Shown piece after piece: positions 46,090-56,527 of a stretch of 64,000 bases of DNA. Position 1 is the stretch's first letter, and each line of letters opens with the position of its first letter. This DNA comes from Rana temporaria (Eukaryota > Chordata > Amphibia > Anura > Ranidae), in assembly GCF_905171775.1 (NCBI RefSeq), contig NC_053494.1:125514856-125578855 (forward strand), given 5' to 3'. The notes under the pieces are model-generated. The model worked only from the letters and a program-made list of their open reading frames with translations. It made no database searches and was not told the origin of the DNA. The translations under genes were made by a program, and so were the position numbers.

Positions 46090-46777
46090 AAATCTTGTAC
46101 TTCAAAATTGAATAATGTATCCATATATAGACATGCCATTTTTGCTATTCGGCATGGCTTACTTTAACTAGTAATTGCTTAGTCAAGAAACGCTGTACCA
46201 AAACAAAATTTGCATATTTTTTTCACACAAATAGAGCTTTTGGTGTAATTTGATCACCACTGAGTTTTTTATTTTGTAATATAAATTAGGGTTGAACCGA
46301 TACCGATACCTATACTAAGCATTTGTACGAGTATCAGTACTCGTGCAAATGATCTGATACCTAAAACCGATACTTTGAGTCTCCGTTCTTTCAGCTGTCA
46401 GTCTTGTCTTACAAGGAAGCCATCAATCCCCCGATACTGCAATATAGCTCCCTATAAAATAAATACAATAAAATTTAATATATAAAAACAAATCTACAAA
46501 TATAAATGTTGGGCACAATCCAAACACTATAACCCAAATACATATACATATATATTGTCTTATTCTGCACAAGGTGTTGCTCTGTTTGGGAAGTCTGGCT
46601 GGCGCAGAGGCTGAATGCATGTATGATGGTCAACGAAGGCTCCAGGATGATCAAATCTCTGAGCCAGCTATAATGTGAGGCACTCTGTACAGTGCATTCT
46701 CCAGGCATTCTTACCACAGAACTCTGCAAGCTGTGATGTCTGTTACATACTTGTAATCACTCTATTTTGTAAGTTTT
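46090..46777. other. Old repeat pieces, no gene
   Basis: 46110-46270 has AAATAGAGCTTTTGGTG and TGATCACCACTGAG, like a diverged family F piece. 46286-46380 starts a repeat with ACCGATACCGATACC and a TTTGTACGAGTATC / AGTACTCGTGCAAA hairpin. Confidence 0.45.
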
Positions 46778-47273
46778 AACCACTTCAGCCCCAAAGGATT
46801 TGGCTGCCAAATGACCAGGCCACTTGACTCAGCAATTTGTATCGTGACTGCGACATTATGGTGGACACATGGACACTTTTGATGCTTTTTTGGGACCATT
46901 CACTTTTTTACAGCGGTCAGTGCTATAAAAATGCAGTGATTACTGTATAAATGTGACTGGCAGGGAAGGGGTTAACCACTAGGGAGTTAGGAAGGGGTAA
47001 GTGTGTCCTAGGGGGTGATTCTTAATGGGTGGGCTTACTGTGACATGACACTGATCACTGCTCCCGATGAGAGGGAGCAGATGATCAGTGTCCTGTCACT
47101 AGGCAGAAGAAAGAGATGCCTTGTTTATACAGACAACAGGCATCCCCCCGTTCTTCAGCTCCGTGACACGATTGCGGGACACCGGTGGACATCGAGTCCG
47201 CGGGTCCCGTGGGCACAGTCACGGAGCCCTGAATGTACGCGACGCACGCGCCCACACAGCAACAAATTTAAAG

Positions 47274-47338
<65 letters not shown>

Positions 47339-47399
47339 CATTTGCCTGTCTGTGCCATTCTGCTGACGTAAATGTTCATGTGGCGCTAGGCAAGTGGTT
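46778..47399 (-). repeat. Repeat family F copy, complete-looking
   Basis: It starts AACCACTTCAGCCCC and ends GGCAAGTGGTT, forming short inverted ends. GCTATAAAAATGCAGTGATT is the complement of text in 31945-32878. An AT microsatellite lies inside. Non-coding. Confidence 0.78.
47278..47335. repeat. AT dinucleotide microsatellite
   Basis: About 29 AT units without interruption. Confidence 0.97.
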
Positions 47400-47529
47400 A
47401 TGGTAAAAAGCTTAAACCTTTACCTGAGCATTTACTGTTTGTTCAGAAGTGTGCATAGTCTAGACACAGGTTCTACTCTCTATCCTGGAGTCAGACCAAG
47501 TGTAGTCAAGGAACATGCCATGGGTCGAT

Positions 47530-47700
47530 AATGAATGGTAGCTCAATATGGGCGACAGCAGGGAAGACGAGTGCGAGATACTGGCTGAAGAGAGCACAAT
47601 AATCTGGCTAACAGGAAGTGCAGAGACATGACTTAAATCAGGAAGTTCTTGGGAAGAGCAAAGAGTTCAAGGTTCAGCAGAAGTCAAGGCACAAGGTAGG
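47530..47700. repeat. Dispersed repeat, shared with 26641-26929
   Basis: GAGAGCACAATAATCTGGCT and GAGACATGACTTAAATCAGG in the same order. No coding content. Confidence 0.78.
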
Positions 47701-48823
47701 GTTGTCTAATGGATCAGACAGGGTGCTGTCCAGTATCTCAGGTAGCTCAGCAAAAAGGTTTATTGCCAGACACAGCAGGTACCAGGTTCAAGTCCAGTCC
47801 CTAACACCAGGATGTGATGCACACAACCCAAAAGGCCAATTCCCACCATAGAAATGCAGTCCAGTGCATTTCCCCCCTCTTTTTTCTTAACCTTGATGAA
47901 GGACATGTGTGTTCCAGTGCGGTTTTGGTGCATTTCGGTGCGTTTTAGTGCATTTTTGATGCATTTAACAGCATTCCAGTACAGTCCAGTGCAGCATGTT
48001 CTGCTTTTTTCTGGAACTGGAAGCACTGGAACTGCAAGCACTGGTGTGAACTATGTCATTGAAAACCATATAACCTACTATCCATGCGTTTTTGTTGCAG
48101 AAAAAAAATACACTGGACTGCATGTGGTTTGAACTGGCCCTGATAAAGTGATAAAATGCATGTAGCCTTATTCTGAAGTTTCTTATAGAGCAACTAAAAT
48201 CAAAGCACACCTCGGCTTTACCCTGATATTTTATCCTAGCTGGTAGAATTTTAGAAATCTCTGGCATTGTTGCTGATGCTGAAGATGCAGCTGCCATTTG
48301 GTTGGTAAAAAGAGAAAAAAAAAAACAGAATAGGAATATGATTCCTTTATTCATATATTATCTGTGTGTTCTGTGAAAATAGCTGCAAAATAGTTTAGAG
48401 TAACCACCCAAGCTATTAAAATGTTATATAGCAATCAAATGGCGGAATTGGAATACAGCACAAACCAAGGCTTATTGCTAAAAACAAATTGAACTGCAAC
48501 CTGGGAGCCAGATTTGCATAATTCTTTGACACTTTCTTGCAGATTTTCATTAATCGCTCAGCATTCGTTGAAAGCATCTCCTGAAATATGTCTGTGCATA
48601 TGCTGTGCATGCACCCATCCTTCTTATTAGTGAGCGGTAAATGGCCAATGAGAACCATTAGACTGAGCAGAGTCAAGGACTGATATATAACTTTTGAATG
48701 TAAAATTACTTTCATATTACCAATTACCAGCTGCAGAAACGGGTGTCATCCATCTCACTATCCCGAATGCCAATCAGATATGTATGGTGGATTTACTAAA
48801 CACACAAACCACAAGCTTACAAG
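47701..48823. other. No recognised gene
   Basis: 47855-48140 is enriched in CAGTCCAGTGCA, CACTGGAACTG and related words in both orientations, probably a MITE without clear ends. Confidence 0.4.
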
Positions 48824-48831
48824 CTGTATAT

Positions 48832-48979
48832 CAGGGATCCTCAAACTACGGCCCTCCAGCTGTTGTAGAACTACACATCCCATGAGGTATTGTAACACAC
48901 TGACATTCACAGACATGACTAGGCATGATGGGAATTGTAGTTCCTGAACAACTGGAGGGCCGTAGTTTGAAGACCCATG
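48832..48979. mobile_element. hAT-type MITE, 8-bp duplication CTGTATAT
   Basis: Inverted ends of about 33 bp, CAGGGATCCTCAAACTACGG and CCGTAGTTTGAAGACCCATG. CTGTATAT is found at 48824-48831 and 48980-48987. An 8-bp duplication with CAG.G ends is the hAT signature. Length 148 bp, non-coding. Confidence 0.95.
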
Positions 48980-48987
48980 CTGTATAT

Positions 48988-49189
48988 AATGAGCCTGGAC
49001 CACATTGACTTTTCTTTTTTAATAGCATTTAAAGATGCCTTACTTTTGTTTTCATTTTCATTTTATAGGAGTTGGTGTAAAGGCAATCTTGCTAAAACAT
49101 AATCAGTGACAAAGTATGTTTTAAAACAATAAAGTGAACTAATATTTGGGCCATGCAAGACAATAAGAGCAGGGAGAGGTTATGAGGGG
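48988..49189. other. No recognised feature
   Basis: AT-rich spacer. Confidence 0.5.
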
Positions 49190-49812
49190 CCCCGATTCGG
49201 TTTGCAGCAAAACATGCGAATAGGCAAACAATTTGTTCGAACACTTGAACACCGTTAAAGCCTATGGGACACAAATGTGAAATATCATGCTCATTTTAAA
49301 GGTTTATATGCAAGTTATTGTCATAAAAAGTGTTTGGGGACACGGGTCCTGTCCTAGGGGACATGTATCAATGCAAAAAAACGTTTAAAAAAAATGTAAA
49401 AAAAATTGTGTGGGGGTCCCCTTTAAATTCCATACCAGGCCCTTCAGGTCTGGTATGCATATTTAAGGGGGAACCCTGCGTCAATTTTTTTAAAACAAAT
49501 GGCGTAGGGGACCCCCTCAAAATCCATACCAGACCTGAAGGGCCTGGTATGGAATTTATGGGGGACCCCCACGCAAAAAAATGGCGTAGGGGTTCCCCTC
49601 AAAATCCACACCAGACCTGAAGGGTCTGGTATGGATTTTGAGGGGGACCCCTACGCCATTTTATTTTCAAAATGTTGCCACAGGGTTCCCCTTAATATCC
49701 ATACCAGACCTGAAGAGCCTGGTATGGAATTTATGGGGACACCCACGCAAATTTTGTTTTCAATTTTGGTTTGGGGTTCTCCTTAATATTCATACCAGAC
49801 CCAACGGGGGGG
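49190..49812. repeat. Dispersed repeat with palindromic minisatellite
   Basis: The left part (49190-49400) has GAACACCGTTAAAGCCTATG and AAAAAGTGTTTGGGGACACG. From 49410 the unit CCATACCAGACCTGAAGGG / CCCTTCAGGTCTGGTATGG alternates in both orientations at least five times with TTTTGAGGGGGACCCC spacers. The same unit is at 2220-2330. Confidence 0.85.
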
Positions 49813-50114
49813 GGGGGCGGGGATATACAGGATCAGTGTGATGAAGTAGGAGTGCATTTTCTGTATAACTTTTTTTTCTCTGCTCCCTGCATCACCAATC
49901 ACATTTAAATTTTCAGGCAAGTTTTAATTGAATTAGTGGCTGTGACAAACTTTATAGGCACCAAAGAGGCTGCTCTTGCATGATTAGCAGGTTTATTTGC
50001 AGGATCACCAGATTATAGACAAAAAAGGATGTTGGCTGGACTGGTGTGCATTAACTTGGTCAAAAACTGAACTACTTAACATAGTGGCTATAAACCCTGT
50101 ATGCATCTCAAGGT
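49813..50114. other. No recognised feature
   Basis: A G-run (49805-49817) begins it. Nothing else recognised. Confidence 0.45.
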
Positions 50115-50117
50115 TAA

Positions 50118-50765
50118 GGCACTTTTCAAATGAGCACCTCCATCTTGCGGATTCCGCTTGCCCGCTGTGCAGAGTGGACACAGACGCAGTCCCACTCTCC
50201 TTTATGGGGAAATCGGGTGGAAACAGACCGCCTATCTGTTTTCATCCGATCCTATCCAATCTGATCCAGGGGTCTCCAAACTGCAGCCCAAGGGCCGGAT
50301 GTGGCCCTTTGATAACCTTGGAGCACTATTCCTGTCAATGGTATGAGGCAATATTCCTCCCACTGACACCAACAGTGGGGCACTATATCTTCCACTGATA
50401 CAGATTATGGGATACAATTACAACAACTAATACTAACGGTGAGACACTACTCCTCTTCCTACTGATCACAAACCCTGAGGCCAATGTTGATTCTCACTAT
50501 TCCTGGGCCTGGGACATTTTCCTCCTGTCTGAAGGACAGTAAACTGGCCCTTTTTTTGAAAAGTCTGGAGACCCCTGCACTAGACGCATGGAATACAGGA
50601 TCACCATCCATCTAGATTTTGGGAACAGGATCGGATAGTGGTGGGTGTCAGTGGACATGTGTCCGCTGACATCCGCCGCTCCATAGAGGAGACTGCAAGG
50701 TCCGATCAGGTCCGCCTGAAAAACTGTGTGGCGGACCTGATTGGACAGCCCATGTGAAAGGGGCC
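50118..50765. mobile_element. PIF/Harbinger-like MITE, TAA duplication, interrupted
   Basis: Ends GGCACTTTTCAAATGAGC and GCCCATGTGAAAGGGGCC are inverted with several differences. TAA at 50115-50117 and 50766-50768. The middle has TCCGATC and GGTCCGC words and a nested hAT-like element. Confidence 0.7.
50267..50577. mobile_element. hAT-like MITE nested in the Harbinger-like element
   Basis: CAGGGGTCTCCAAACT and AGTCTGGAGACCCCTG ends are inverted. No clear 8-bp duplication was found (CTGATC on the left, CACTAGAC on the right). Non-coding. Confidence 0.72.
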
Positions 50766-50768
50766 TAA

Positions 50769-51048
50769 GGATCCAGTTTTGACTGCATGTACCTTTTTCA
50801 CATATGAATCTGATAATATACATGTATATGTCTGTACTCCCCAAAGTAGCTATTTTAGCAAACAAGAGTTGGCAAATCTGCAGGATTAAATAGGACTGGC
50901 CAAAGAGGGATAACTTTTATGCAGTTGGTCAGCTTGAACATGTATTATAATATATGGAAATTAAGTATCCCCATTTTGTAAACAATAGTTTGCTATAGAA
51001 AAGGGTTAACAAGTGGAAACACCTCCTAAGTTTCTCATGTGTTGTATG
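50769..51048. other. No recognised feature
   Basis: AT-rich spacer before the LTR element. Confidence 0.5.
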
Positions 51049-52113
51049 TGTAGCGCCTGGTTACTTTGAAGTACCGGTGCTATTTAAATTTAAAGGGAGA
51101 TCAGAGTGTAGTTAAACTCTGATTCAAAATGTTATGCTTAAAACTGTGTCTCTGTCTCGGCTTGGCTGTGCTGTGGGCTCATTCTGTTGTACAGGGGTGT
51201 TCTTCCCACCCCAGTGCGGTAGGTGGCAGCAGTGGAGTCGAGGTTTGGGTGCTCTTCCCCAGCAGGCAATCAGGAGGGTTGAGCCCCGCTGTGCATGCTG
51301 GGGAGGAGTATTTATGGGGTAGACGCCATTGGTTCTGTGTCTTCTTCATCCAGTGTGGCACCCACCTACCTGGCAGGGGCGTGCGTGCTATGCGGTGTTC
51401 CTGGTTCTGGGACCTCGTTGGTCTGGAGCATTTGAGTAGCGATGGGGACCCAGTGAGCGACTGGGTTCCCACCTTTGAGGATCCCAAGCGGTATTGCTGT
51501 TCGGTGGGGAGTCCATATGAGGAGCGCCATTGAGAGGCTGGCGGTCCAAAAGGATCTCGATAAACCACCGGGGATCAAGGTAGCCGGACACTAAAGGATT
51601 GATCACCTGTCAGTTGGTACCTGGGCGACATTAAGAAGGAGATCCAGGCGTAATTCACCTAAGGAGGATTGCCTCTGTAACTGCAATCAAAGAGGGCCTG
51701 TGGCAGAGGTTTTTCCCTGAAGTTCATTCTAAGGAGGGTCTGCGGCAGAGACTTTATCCTTCAAAGGTTCGAATGATACTCCGGCTGCCAGGTCAGCGAG
51801 AGAGGCCTGTCCGGGTACGCTATTTCCACTCAAGCAGGAGTGGCGCAGAGAAGTGTTACACTTGGGAGCAGGACTGTTTCCCTATTACTACGCTTGAATT
51901 TGCTATTCTCCTTTCTTTCTTCAACTTTACTTTCCTCACCACAAGTTTTATTGTTTTTACCTGGCTGGGTAATAAAGAGCACAGCAAAGACTCTTGTTGC
52001 GGACATCCTTTACTATTGCTATATGCACTATTCACCCCTAGGAATTCAGAAGAGGCCACAAGGTAAATGTGCCCCCCAAAACAACCAGCATCTCCTCCGG
52101 GCTTAATGCTACA
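51049..52113 (+). repeat. 5' LTR (1065 bp)
   Basis: It starts TGTAGC and ends GCTACA, a perfect inverted end. TATTTAT at 51309-51315 is a possible TATA box and AATAAA at 51971-51976 a good poly(A) signal, leaving an R region of several hundred bases and a short U5. The primer site follows two bases after the end. Confidence 0.9.
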
Positions 52114-52115
52114 CG

Positions 52116-52132
52116 TGGGGGCTCGTCCGGGA
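52116..52132 (+). promoter_or_regulatory. Primer binding site, tRNA-Pro type
   Basis: TGGGGGCTCGTCCGGGA, the form known as the tRNA-Pro primer site of murine-leukaemia-type retroviruses, placed two bases after the LTR. Confidence 0.92.
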
Positions 52133-52397
52133 CAGGCTGTTACCTCGAATACCCGAATTCAGAAGTTTAATCCGCCATTAATTTAAGGAATTGTTGTGTG
52201 TTAAACTGTGCCTGGTGAGGAAGGAGTTAACGTCGCCATTGAAGCTGGGCGCACGTGTGGCGAATTCACGTGTGCCTGCAGCGTGCGGAAAAAGGAACTC
52301 AGGTGGGAGGAGTCACCCACCCCTGCATGAGACATAGAGTGAGTTTGGCGCCAAAGGACAGAGTGATTGCCCGCCCACGAAAGAGAGACGTGCAAAC

Positions 52398-53810
52398 ATG
52401 TCTGTGCCATCAACACCATTTGAAAGGCTGCGACCCCTGATGTCTGTGTCGGGAGTCAACGCGATGTCTGCTACTGCTGGATTACTCCTGACAGATACCG
52501 GAATCCAAATGCGGACCCAGGGGAAGTTCGTCCTGTTTTCCAGCGGTAGCATGGAGGCCCTCAGACTGTCCTGCCCCTGCTGTTCAGAGCTGGTCATCCG
52601 GATTTTGCCCTTTGCCCGGTGCAAAAAGTGCCGGAACTATTTGTTCCAAGTGGAGCCACCGACTGGTTCCCCCAGGGAGTACAAGGTGGATTGGATTGCT
52701 GGAACAGTGACCGCGGAAGAAGAGGTCCCATGGCCGGAACCCTCTTCAACTACTGTGATTGCTGATCTGGAGATAGTTACTGTCTCATCTACACTGACTC
52801 TGCCTTCGGCCGTTACCCCGATCGTGTCGCCGGAGGTAAGCAATGCGGATGACAAGGAGTGTGTGCCTATTGTGGAAGCAGATGTCGTAACAGAGACAGC
52901 GCTTACCAATGTGGTCTCTGTTTGGCACGCTATTGGAAAGGTGGGCCCCGTCCAGGTCTCCCACGGCTGTGGTAGAGGCCTGCCCCTTTGCAAACATGAC
53001 AAGGTCAGTACCTTTGCTGGAGAGCGTGTGGGTTGCCTGCTGAGGAGTATGACACTTATGACCTGGATTCATTATCTGATGCTGGAGATGACAAATGGTT
53101 CGAGCCAGGAGTTCCCTGAGTCACAGTGGGGTAAAAACTCCCGGGCTGCCAAGCCCCGCAAACAGAAAAGACACCCCAGAGATGCCGCGCCACAAGTCAG
53201 CGTCCCGCAGCTGACATGGGAAGTTGCAGTGCCAAGTACTAGTGTTGTTAACCCCATGCCTGCTTTTTTGCCTGTGTTAAAAAGAGCACTTGATGCTATT
53301 TTCCTGCAAGGACTTGGACACCCCCGTACCTTGCCGAAACTGGCCCGCCTGCAACGCATCCTCATGAGAAAGGTGGCCATGGACTACGGGTGGGAATATC
53401 CAGCTCTCATGCCCATAATTGAGGAAAAGAGAGAGGACTGGTATAAGGACACAATATGGGAAAGTTTAAATGTACCAAGGGCTGCCCGTGACACGGATTA
53501 CACCTTTGTTTATTTGAGTCACCGACTTGAAAGCTGCCTGAAGAACTTGAGCCCCGGTCGGTACATTTTCAGTGACAGAGTGGTTCTCAAATGTCCCGGG
53601 AAAGTAAAGTGGATCAAGTTTTCTCTGTTACCACTACAAATCAGCGAGGGGACATCATCACTTTGCCTGATCCAAGATTTTACAAGTAGGCCCAATGCCT
53701 GCATTGTCACCTTTGTTTGCTGCTTTAAAGAAGTTACGGACGAGAATGATTGCCCCTTTTCAGTTTTGTTTTCATTTCCACCGGATCCACATTTGGTTAT
53801 TTGTGCATAA
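52398..53810 (+). CDS. 470-residue protein of unknown function inside the LTR element
   Basis: This is an intact frame between primer site and polypurine tract, where gag would normally start. I do not recognise the family. Visible parts are a Cys pair set CPCC...CKKC (residues 59-62 and 75-78) spaced like a small zinc ribbon, a Ser/Thr/Val-rich acidic stretch (about 95-175), a second Cys/His cluster (HGCGRGLPLCKHD, about 185-200), a strongly basic patch (KPRKQKRHPRD, about 250-260) that could be a nuclear or nucleic-acid-binding signal, and a helical, charged C-terminal half. There is no zinc knuckle of the retroviral type, no DTG, no YXDD and no DDE. The ATG at 52398 is 266 bp after the primer site; a nearby in-frame ATG at 52440 is an alternative. 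It may be a diverged Gag or a captured host gene. That it is open over 1.4 kb argues for coding; expression is unproven. Confidence 0.6.
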   Translation: MSVPSTPFERLRPLMSVSGVNAMSATAGLLLTDTGIQMRTQGKFVLFSSGSMEALRLSCPCCSELVIRILPFARCKKCRNYLFQVEPPTGSPREYKVDWIAGTVTAEEEVPWPEPSSTTVIADLEIVTVSSTLTLPSAVTPIVSPEVSNADDKECVPIVEADVVTETALTNVVSVWHAIGKVGPVQVSHGCGRGLPLCKHDKVSTFAGERVGCLLRSMTLMTWIHYLMLEMTNGSSQEFPESQWGKNSRAAKPRKQKRHPRDAAPQVSVPQLTWEVAVPSTSVVNPMPAFLPVLKRALDAIFLQGLGHPRTLPKLARLQRILMRKVAMDYGWEYPALMPIIEEKREDWYKDTIWESLNVPRAARDTDYTFVYLSHRLESCLKNLSPGRYIFSDRVVLKCPGKVKWIKFSLLPLQISEGTSSLCLIQDFTSRPNACIVTFVCCFKEVTDENDCPFSVLFSFPPDPHLVICA

Positions 53811-54060
53811 CTTCGGGGGGTTTGATGAGTTGGTAAGAATAGGGTCCCACCGGCTTCTCGACAACACAAGAAAAAGGAAAGAAGAAGAGGAAAACATTTT
53901 TTTTTATTTCTCTTTTTTCTTCTGATTACTCTAATTGAGCCATGGACTGCCATATTCTGGTAGTACCAGCGCACTGACCGCTAGGGGCAGTATTCTGCAA
54001 CTTCTACCAGCACAGAGAGACTATTGTACATAGTTATTTCTCCTTAACCTTGCAGTCCAA

Positions 54061-54130
<70 letters not shown>

Positions 54131-54520
54131 TATTGCTTTATAAACCTCAGCACTTACTTCGAATGTGTCTCTTCGGGAGGAAAGGAGGTTTCGTCTTTGA
54201 ACTGGGAGAAAGGTGCAGCTTCAGTCCCAACCTTAGTGACTGTAAATGTATAGTAATTAATGTATATCTGTACATGCTTTTCTCTTCCACTTTTTGTTTT
54301 ACAGGAGGTGACCAACTATCAAAAACTGTCAGAGATCGGGGCAGAATAGATAGTCAGGAGTGTGAAAATGTTCTATGTATCACTGTACATAAATGCACAC
54401 ATGGCAATGTTTTAAAATGTTTGTAATTTTCTATTATCCTTTCATATTGTAATGCAGATTCAGGTCAGGTATTCAGGCTTGAATACCTTTTTGTTGAGAC
54501 ACTGAGGACAGTGTCTATTC
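53811..54520. other. 3' untranslated part of the LTR element
   Basis: No further gene. A T-rich run lies at 53899-53915 and an AT microsatellite at 54065-54127. Confidence 0.6.
54065..54127. repeat. AT dinucleotide microsatellite
   Basis: About 31 AT units without interruption, inside the LTR element. Confidence 0.97.
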
Positions 54521-54534
54521 AGGTGGGAGGGGTG
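54521..54534 (+). promoter_or_regulatory. Polypurine tract
   Basis: AGGTGGGAGGGGTG directly before the TGTAGC start of the 3' LTR. Confidence 0.85.
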
Positions 54535-54789
54535 TGTAGCGCCTGGTTACTTTGAAGTACCGGTGCTATTTAAATTTAAAGGGAGATCAGAGTGTAGTTA
54601 AACTCTGATTAAAAAATTTCATGCTTACAATGGGGTCTCTGTCTCGGCTTGGCTGTGCTGTTATGCTCACCCCTGTGCAGTAGGTGGCAGCAGTGAAGTC
54701 GAGGTTTGGGTTCTCTTCCCCACCAGCCAATCAGGAGGGTTGAGCCTTGCTGTGCATGCTGGGGAGGAGTATTTATGGAGCAGACGCCA
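54535..54789 (+). repeat. 3' LTR, U3 part only
   Basis: It matches 51049-51328 of the 5' LTR (same start, TATTTAT at 54770-54776) with several substitutions and one indel near 54655-54680. The match stops at GACGCCA, about 13 bp after the TATA-like box. R and U5 are missing. Confidence 0.9.
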
Positions 54790-54894
54790 CCCACAGAATC
54801 TGCAGTTTTTTGGGTTTCATAACAGACAGGGGGGAGACATTTGACAGGTAAGGATACATGCAGGAGGCATGTATATCCTTATAGATCAGCATTA
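54790..54894. repeat. T2-like repeat fragment, left of the Gypsy insertion
   Basis: Continues at 63114-63155 when the Gypsy element and one ATTA are removed. The far end CTTACATCCACTTTAA looks like an inverted T2-type end (TTAAAGTGG). A hairpin GGATACATGC / GCATGTATATCC lies at 54852-54878. Confidence 0.5.
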
Positions 54895-55782
54895 TGCAGC
54901 GTCCCACTCAGGACATGTGGGAACTGCAAAAGTATTACTTCTTTGTCATTGCTATATTGCATGTCATTTTGCATTGTATACCTGTGATATCCCTGTTCAT
55001 AGGCTGGGCAGGTGTGCTTCTTACTTCCCACCACAAGATGGGGATAGCACCACTCTGGGAAATCTATCCCAGCTCAGGCTTATCTGTGGTTCAGTTGGTC
55101 TGTACAGGAAGCAGTGCAGAGGGGAAAGGAGAATGTGAAGGTCAGTCCAGAGAAGGGACACATTTAAACTGCTAAAATCAAAGGATAAAAGCCACTAATC
55201 GGCAGCAAAGACCTTTGAGTATACAGGTGAAGGATTTATTAGCCTCCGGCAACCTCACCCATGTCACTGGATTCAAAAAGGACCAGACACAAGTAAGCAT
55301 TATACTGAACCACACCCTGAGTTTAGGCCTACTAAAGCTTATTAGCAGTGGATCAGCAGAATTCCTCTATTTACCCAGAGACTGTATTTTACTGGATGTT
55401 TGTACTGCAACCAAAACTAGACACAGTAAAAGTTGTGAGTTGTATTCTGCCACTGTCTATCTCATTCTTTAACATTGTTACTACAACTGGTTGTACCACC
55501 ATTAACGGTACTGGCGTCACGACAAATATCATCAAGGGACCCAGCCGCCACAAGCACTCTAAACACCCCTGTCATCACGGGCACCTCAACCACCATCTTG
55601 GCTGGCGTTTCCCTATCGCAGAGCGTGCCCCGGAGGATCCTGTGCTGTCTTCCCTTTCACTGTGCGACCGGCCCAGGGAGGCTTTCTGCTAACCGTGAGT
55701 AAACCGATGAACTGTATTATTGCTGTCTCTCATCGGCCCACCGTGCATCTCACGTGTTCCCCTGCGGTTCTGGCTCATCGCA
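54895..55782 (+). repeat. 5' LTR of the Gypsy element (888 bp)
   Basis: TGCAGC...ATCGCA. GATAAAAG at 55184-55191 is a possible TATA box. Short frames in it (85, 114, 75 codons) recur identically in the 3' LTR and are not taken as genes. Confidence 0.93.
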
Positions 55783-55794
55783 TAAAAAAAAAAT

Positions 55795-55812
55795 TGGCGT
55801 CACGAACAGGAT
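55795..55812 (+). promoter_or_regulatory. Primer binding site candidate
   Basis: TGGCGTCACGAACAGGAT starts 12 bases after the LTR end, following an A-run. TGG start and position fit a tRNA 3' end match; the tRNA was not identified. Confidence 0.65.
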
Positions 55813-55934
55813 AATTACCCCTGCGCCTTATCTAAAAGACTGTTGCATCAGAATAAGCCCCTTTGCTTTATAGAGAGACTGTTTACTTATTGCATGCTGT
55901 GTGGGGCCACAGAACTGTTTAAACTGTTTAAAAG

Positions 55935-56351
55935 TTGCATGGAAGCGTTATCCCAGTTATCAGCATAAAAATTGCAGCATCCAAAGTGAGAAAATCAGAC
56001 ATTTGTGTGTTAACAAAACTGCATGCAGTATTTGAATTGACTATTCCCATTCACTTAAAATGGCTGCCAGAGACCTTCTTGTTCAAAAATTCCTACGCCA
56101 TCACTGTGGATAAGTTAGTGACACCCCCTGAAGAGCGGGAAAGTTTGGTGCCACCTATTTATGCAAAATTGTCCGGCCAGCCCGCCTTACCTTTGCTGTG
56201 TCAATCCTGGGAGGAAAGTGTGACAAACGCACGCCCCAGAAGTCGCGAGACTTTGCATGCGAGCAAAAGGAGAGAAAATAATCGCATTGCTTGCCGTCCG
56301 AGCAGTAATCGCAGCCTGTCAGGTGCCTCTACTAACTATAAGGAGCACTGA
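55935..56351 (+). CDS. Leader frame of 138 codons, unknown
   Basis: An open frame between the primer site and gag, in a different frame from both gag and pol. The product has no recognisable domain; it is basic toward the end and contains several Ser/Arg-rich stretches. If translated it would be an upstream frame that lowers or tunes gag translation, since its ATG comes first. It may equally be a chance frame in the 5' untranslated leader. There is no stop-free link to gag. I see no similarity to known accessory proteins. Confidence 0.3.
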   Translation: MHGSVIPVISIKIAASKVRKSDICVLTKLHAVFELTIPIHLKWLPETFLFKNSYAITVDKLVTPPEERESLVPPIYAKLSGQPALPLLCQSWEESVTNARPRSRETLHASKRRENNRIACRPSSNRSLSGASTNYKEH

Positions 56352-56527
56352 TAGCTGGAACTCTGCCAGAGACCCAAAATCAACATTGCTGCAGCATCGT
56401 ATTCAGCTGGCATTAAATTCTTAAAGGGCCATACACCCACAAGACAGAGGTTGCCCATAGCAACATCGCACAAAAAGTGTCTAAAAACGCATTTGACTTA
56501 CCTAACTAGAACTCACCTGCTGTTACC

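Larger units (their letters stand above)
51049..54789 (+). mobile_element. Non-autonomous LTR retroelement with one novel frame
   Basis: The order is 5' LTR (51049-52113), primer site (52116-52132), one 470-codon open frame (52398-53810), AT microsatellite, polypurine tract and a 3' LTR that stops after U3. The internal region is only about 2.4 kb, with no protease, reverse transcriptase or integrase on either strand. It therefore depended on proteins from another element. The 3' side is lost at a junction with a T2-like repeat, so no target duplication can be checked. Confidence 0.88.

Noticed and set aside
53519..53974. 151-codon minus-strand frame opposite the 470-codon frame
   Set aside because: It overlaps the end of the plus-strand frame and lacks motifs; treated as a shadow.
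55215..55702. Frames of 75-114 codons in the LTR (also at 62542-63029)
   Set aside because: They recur identically only because the LTRs are identical; no domain is visible and they overlap one another.
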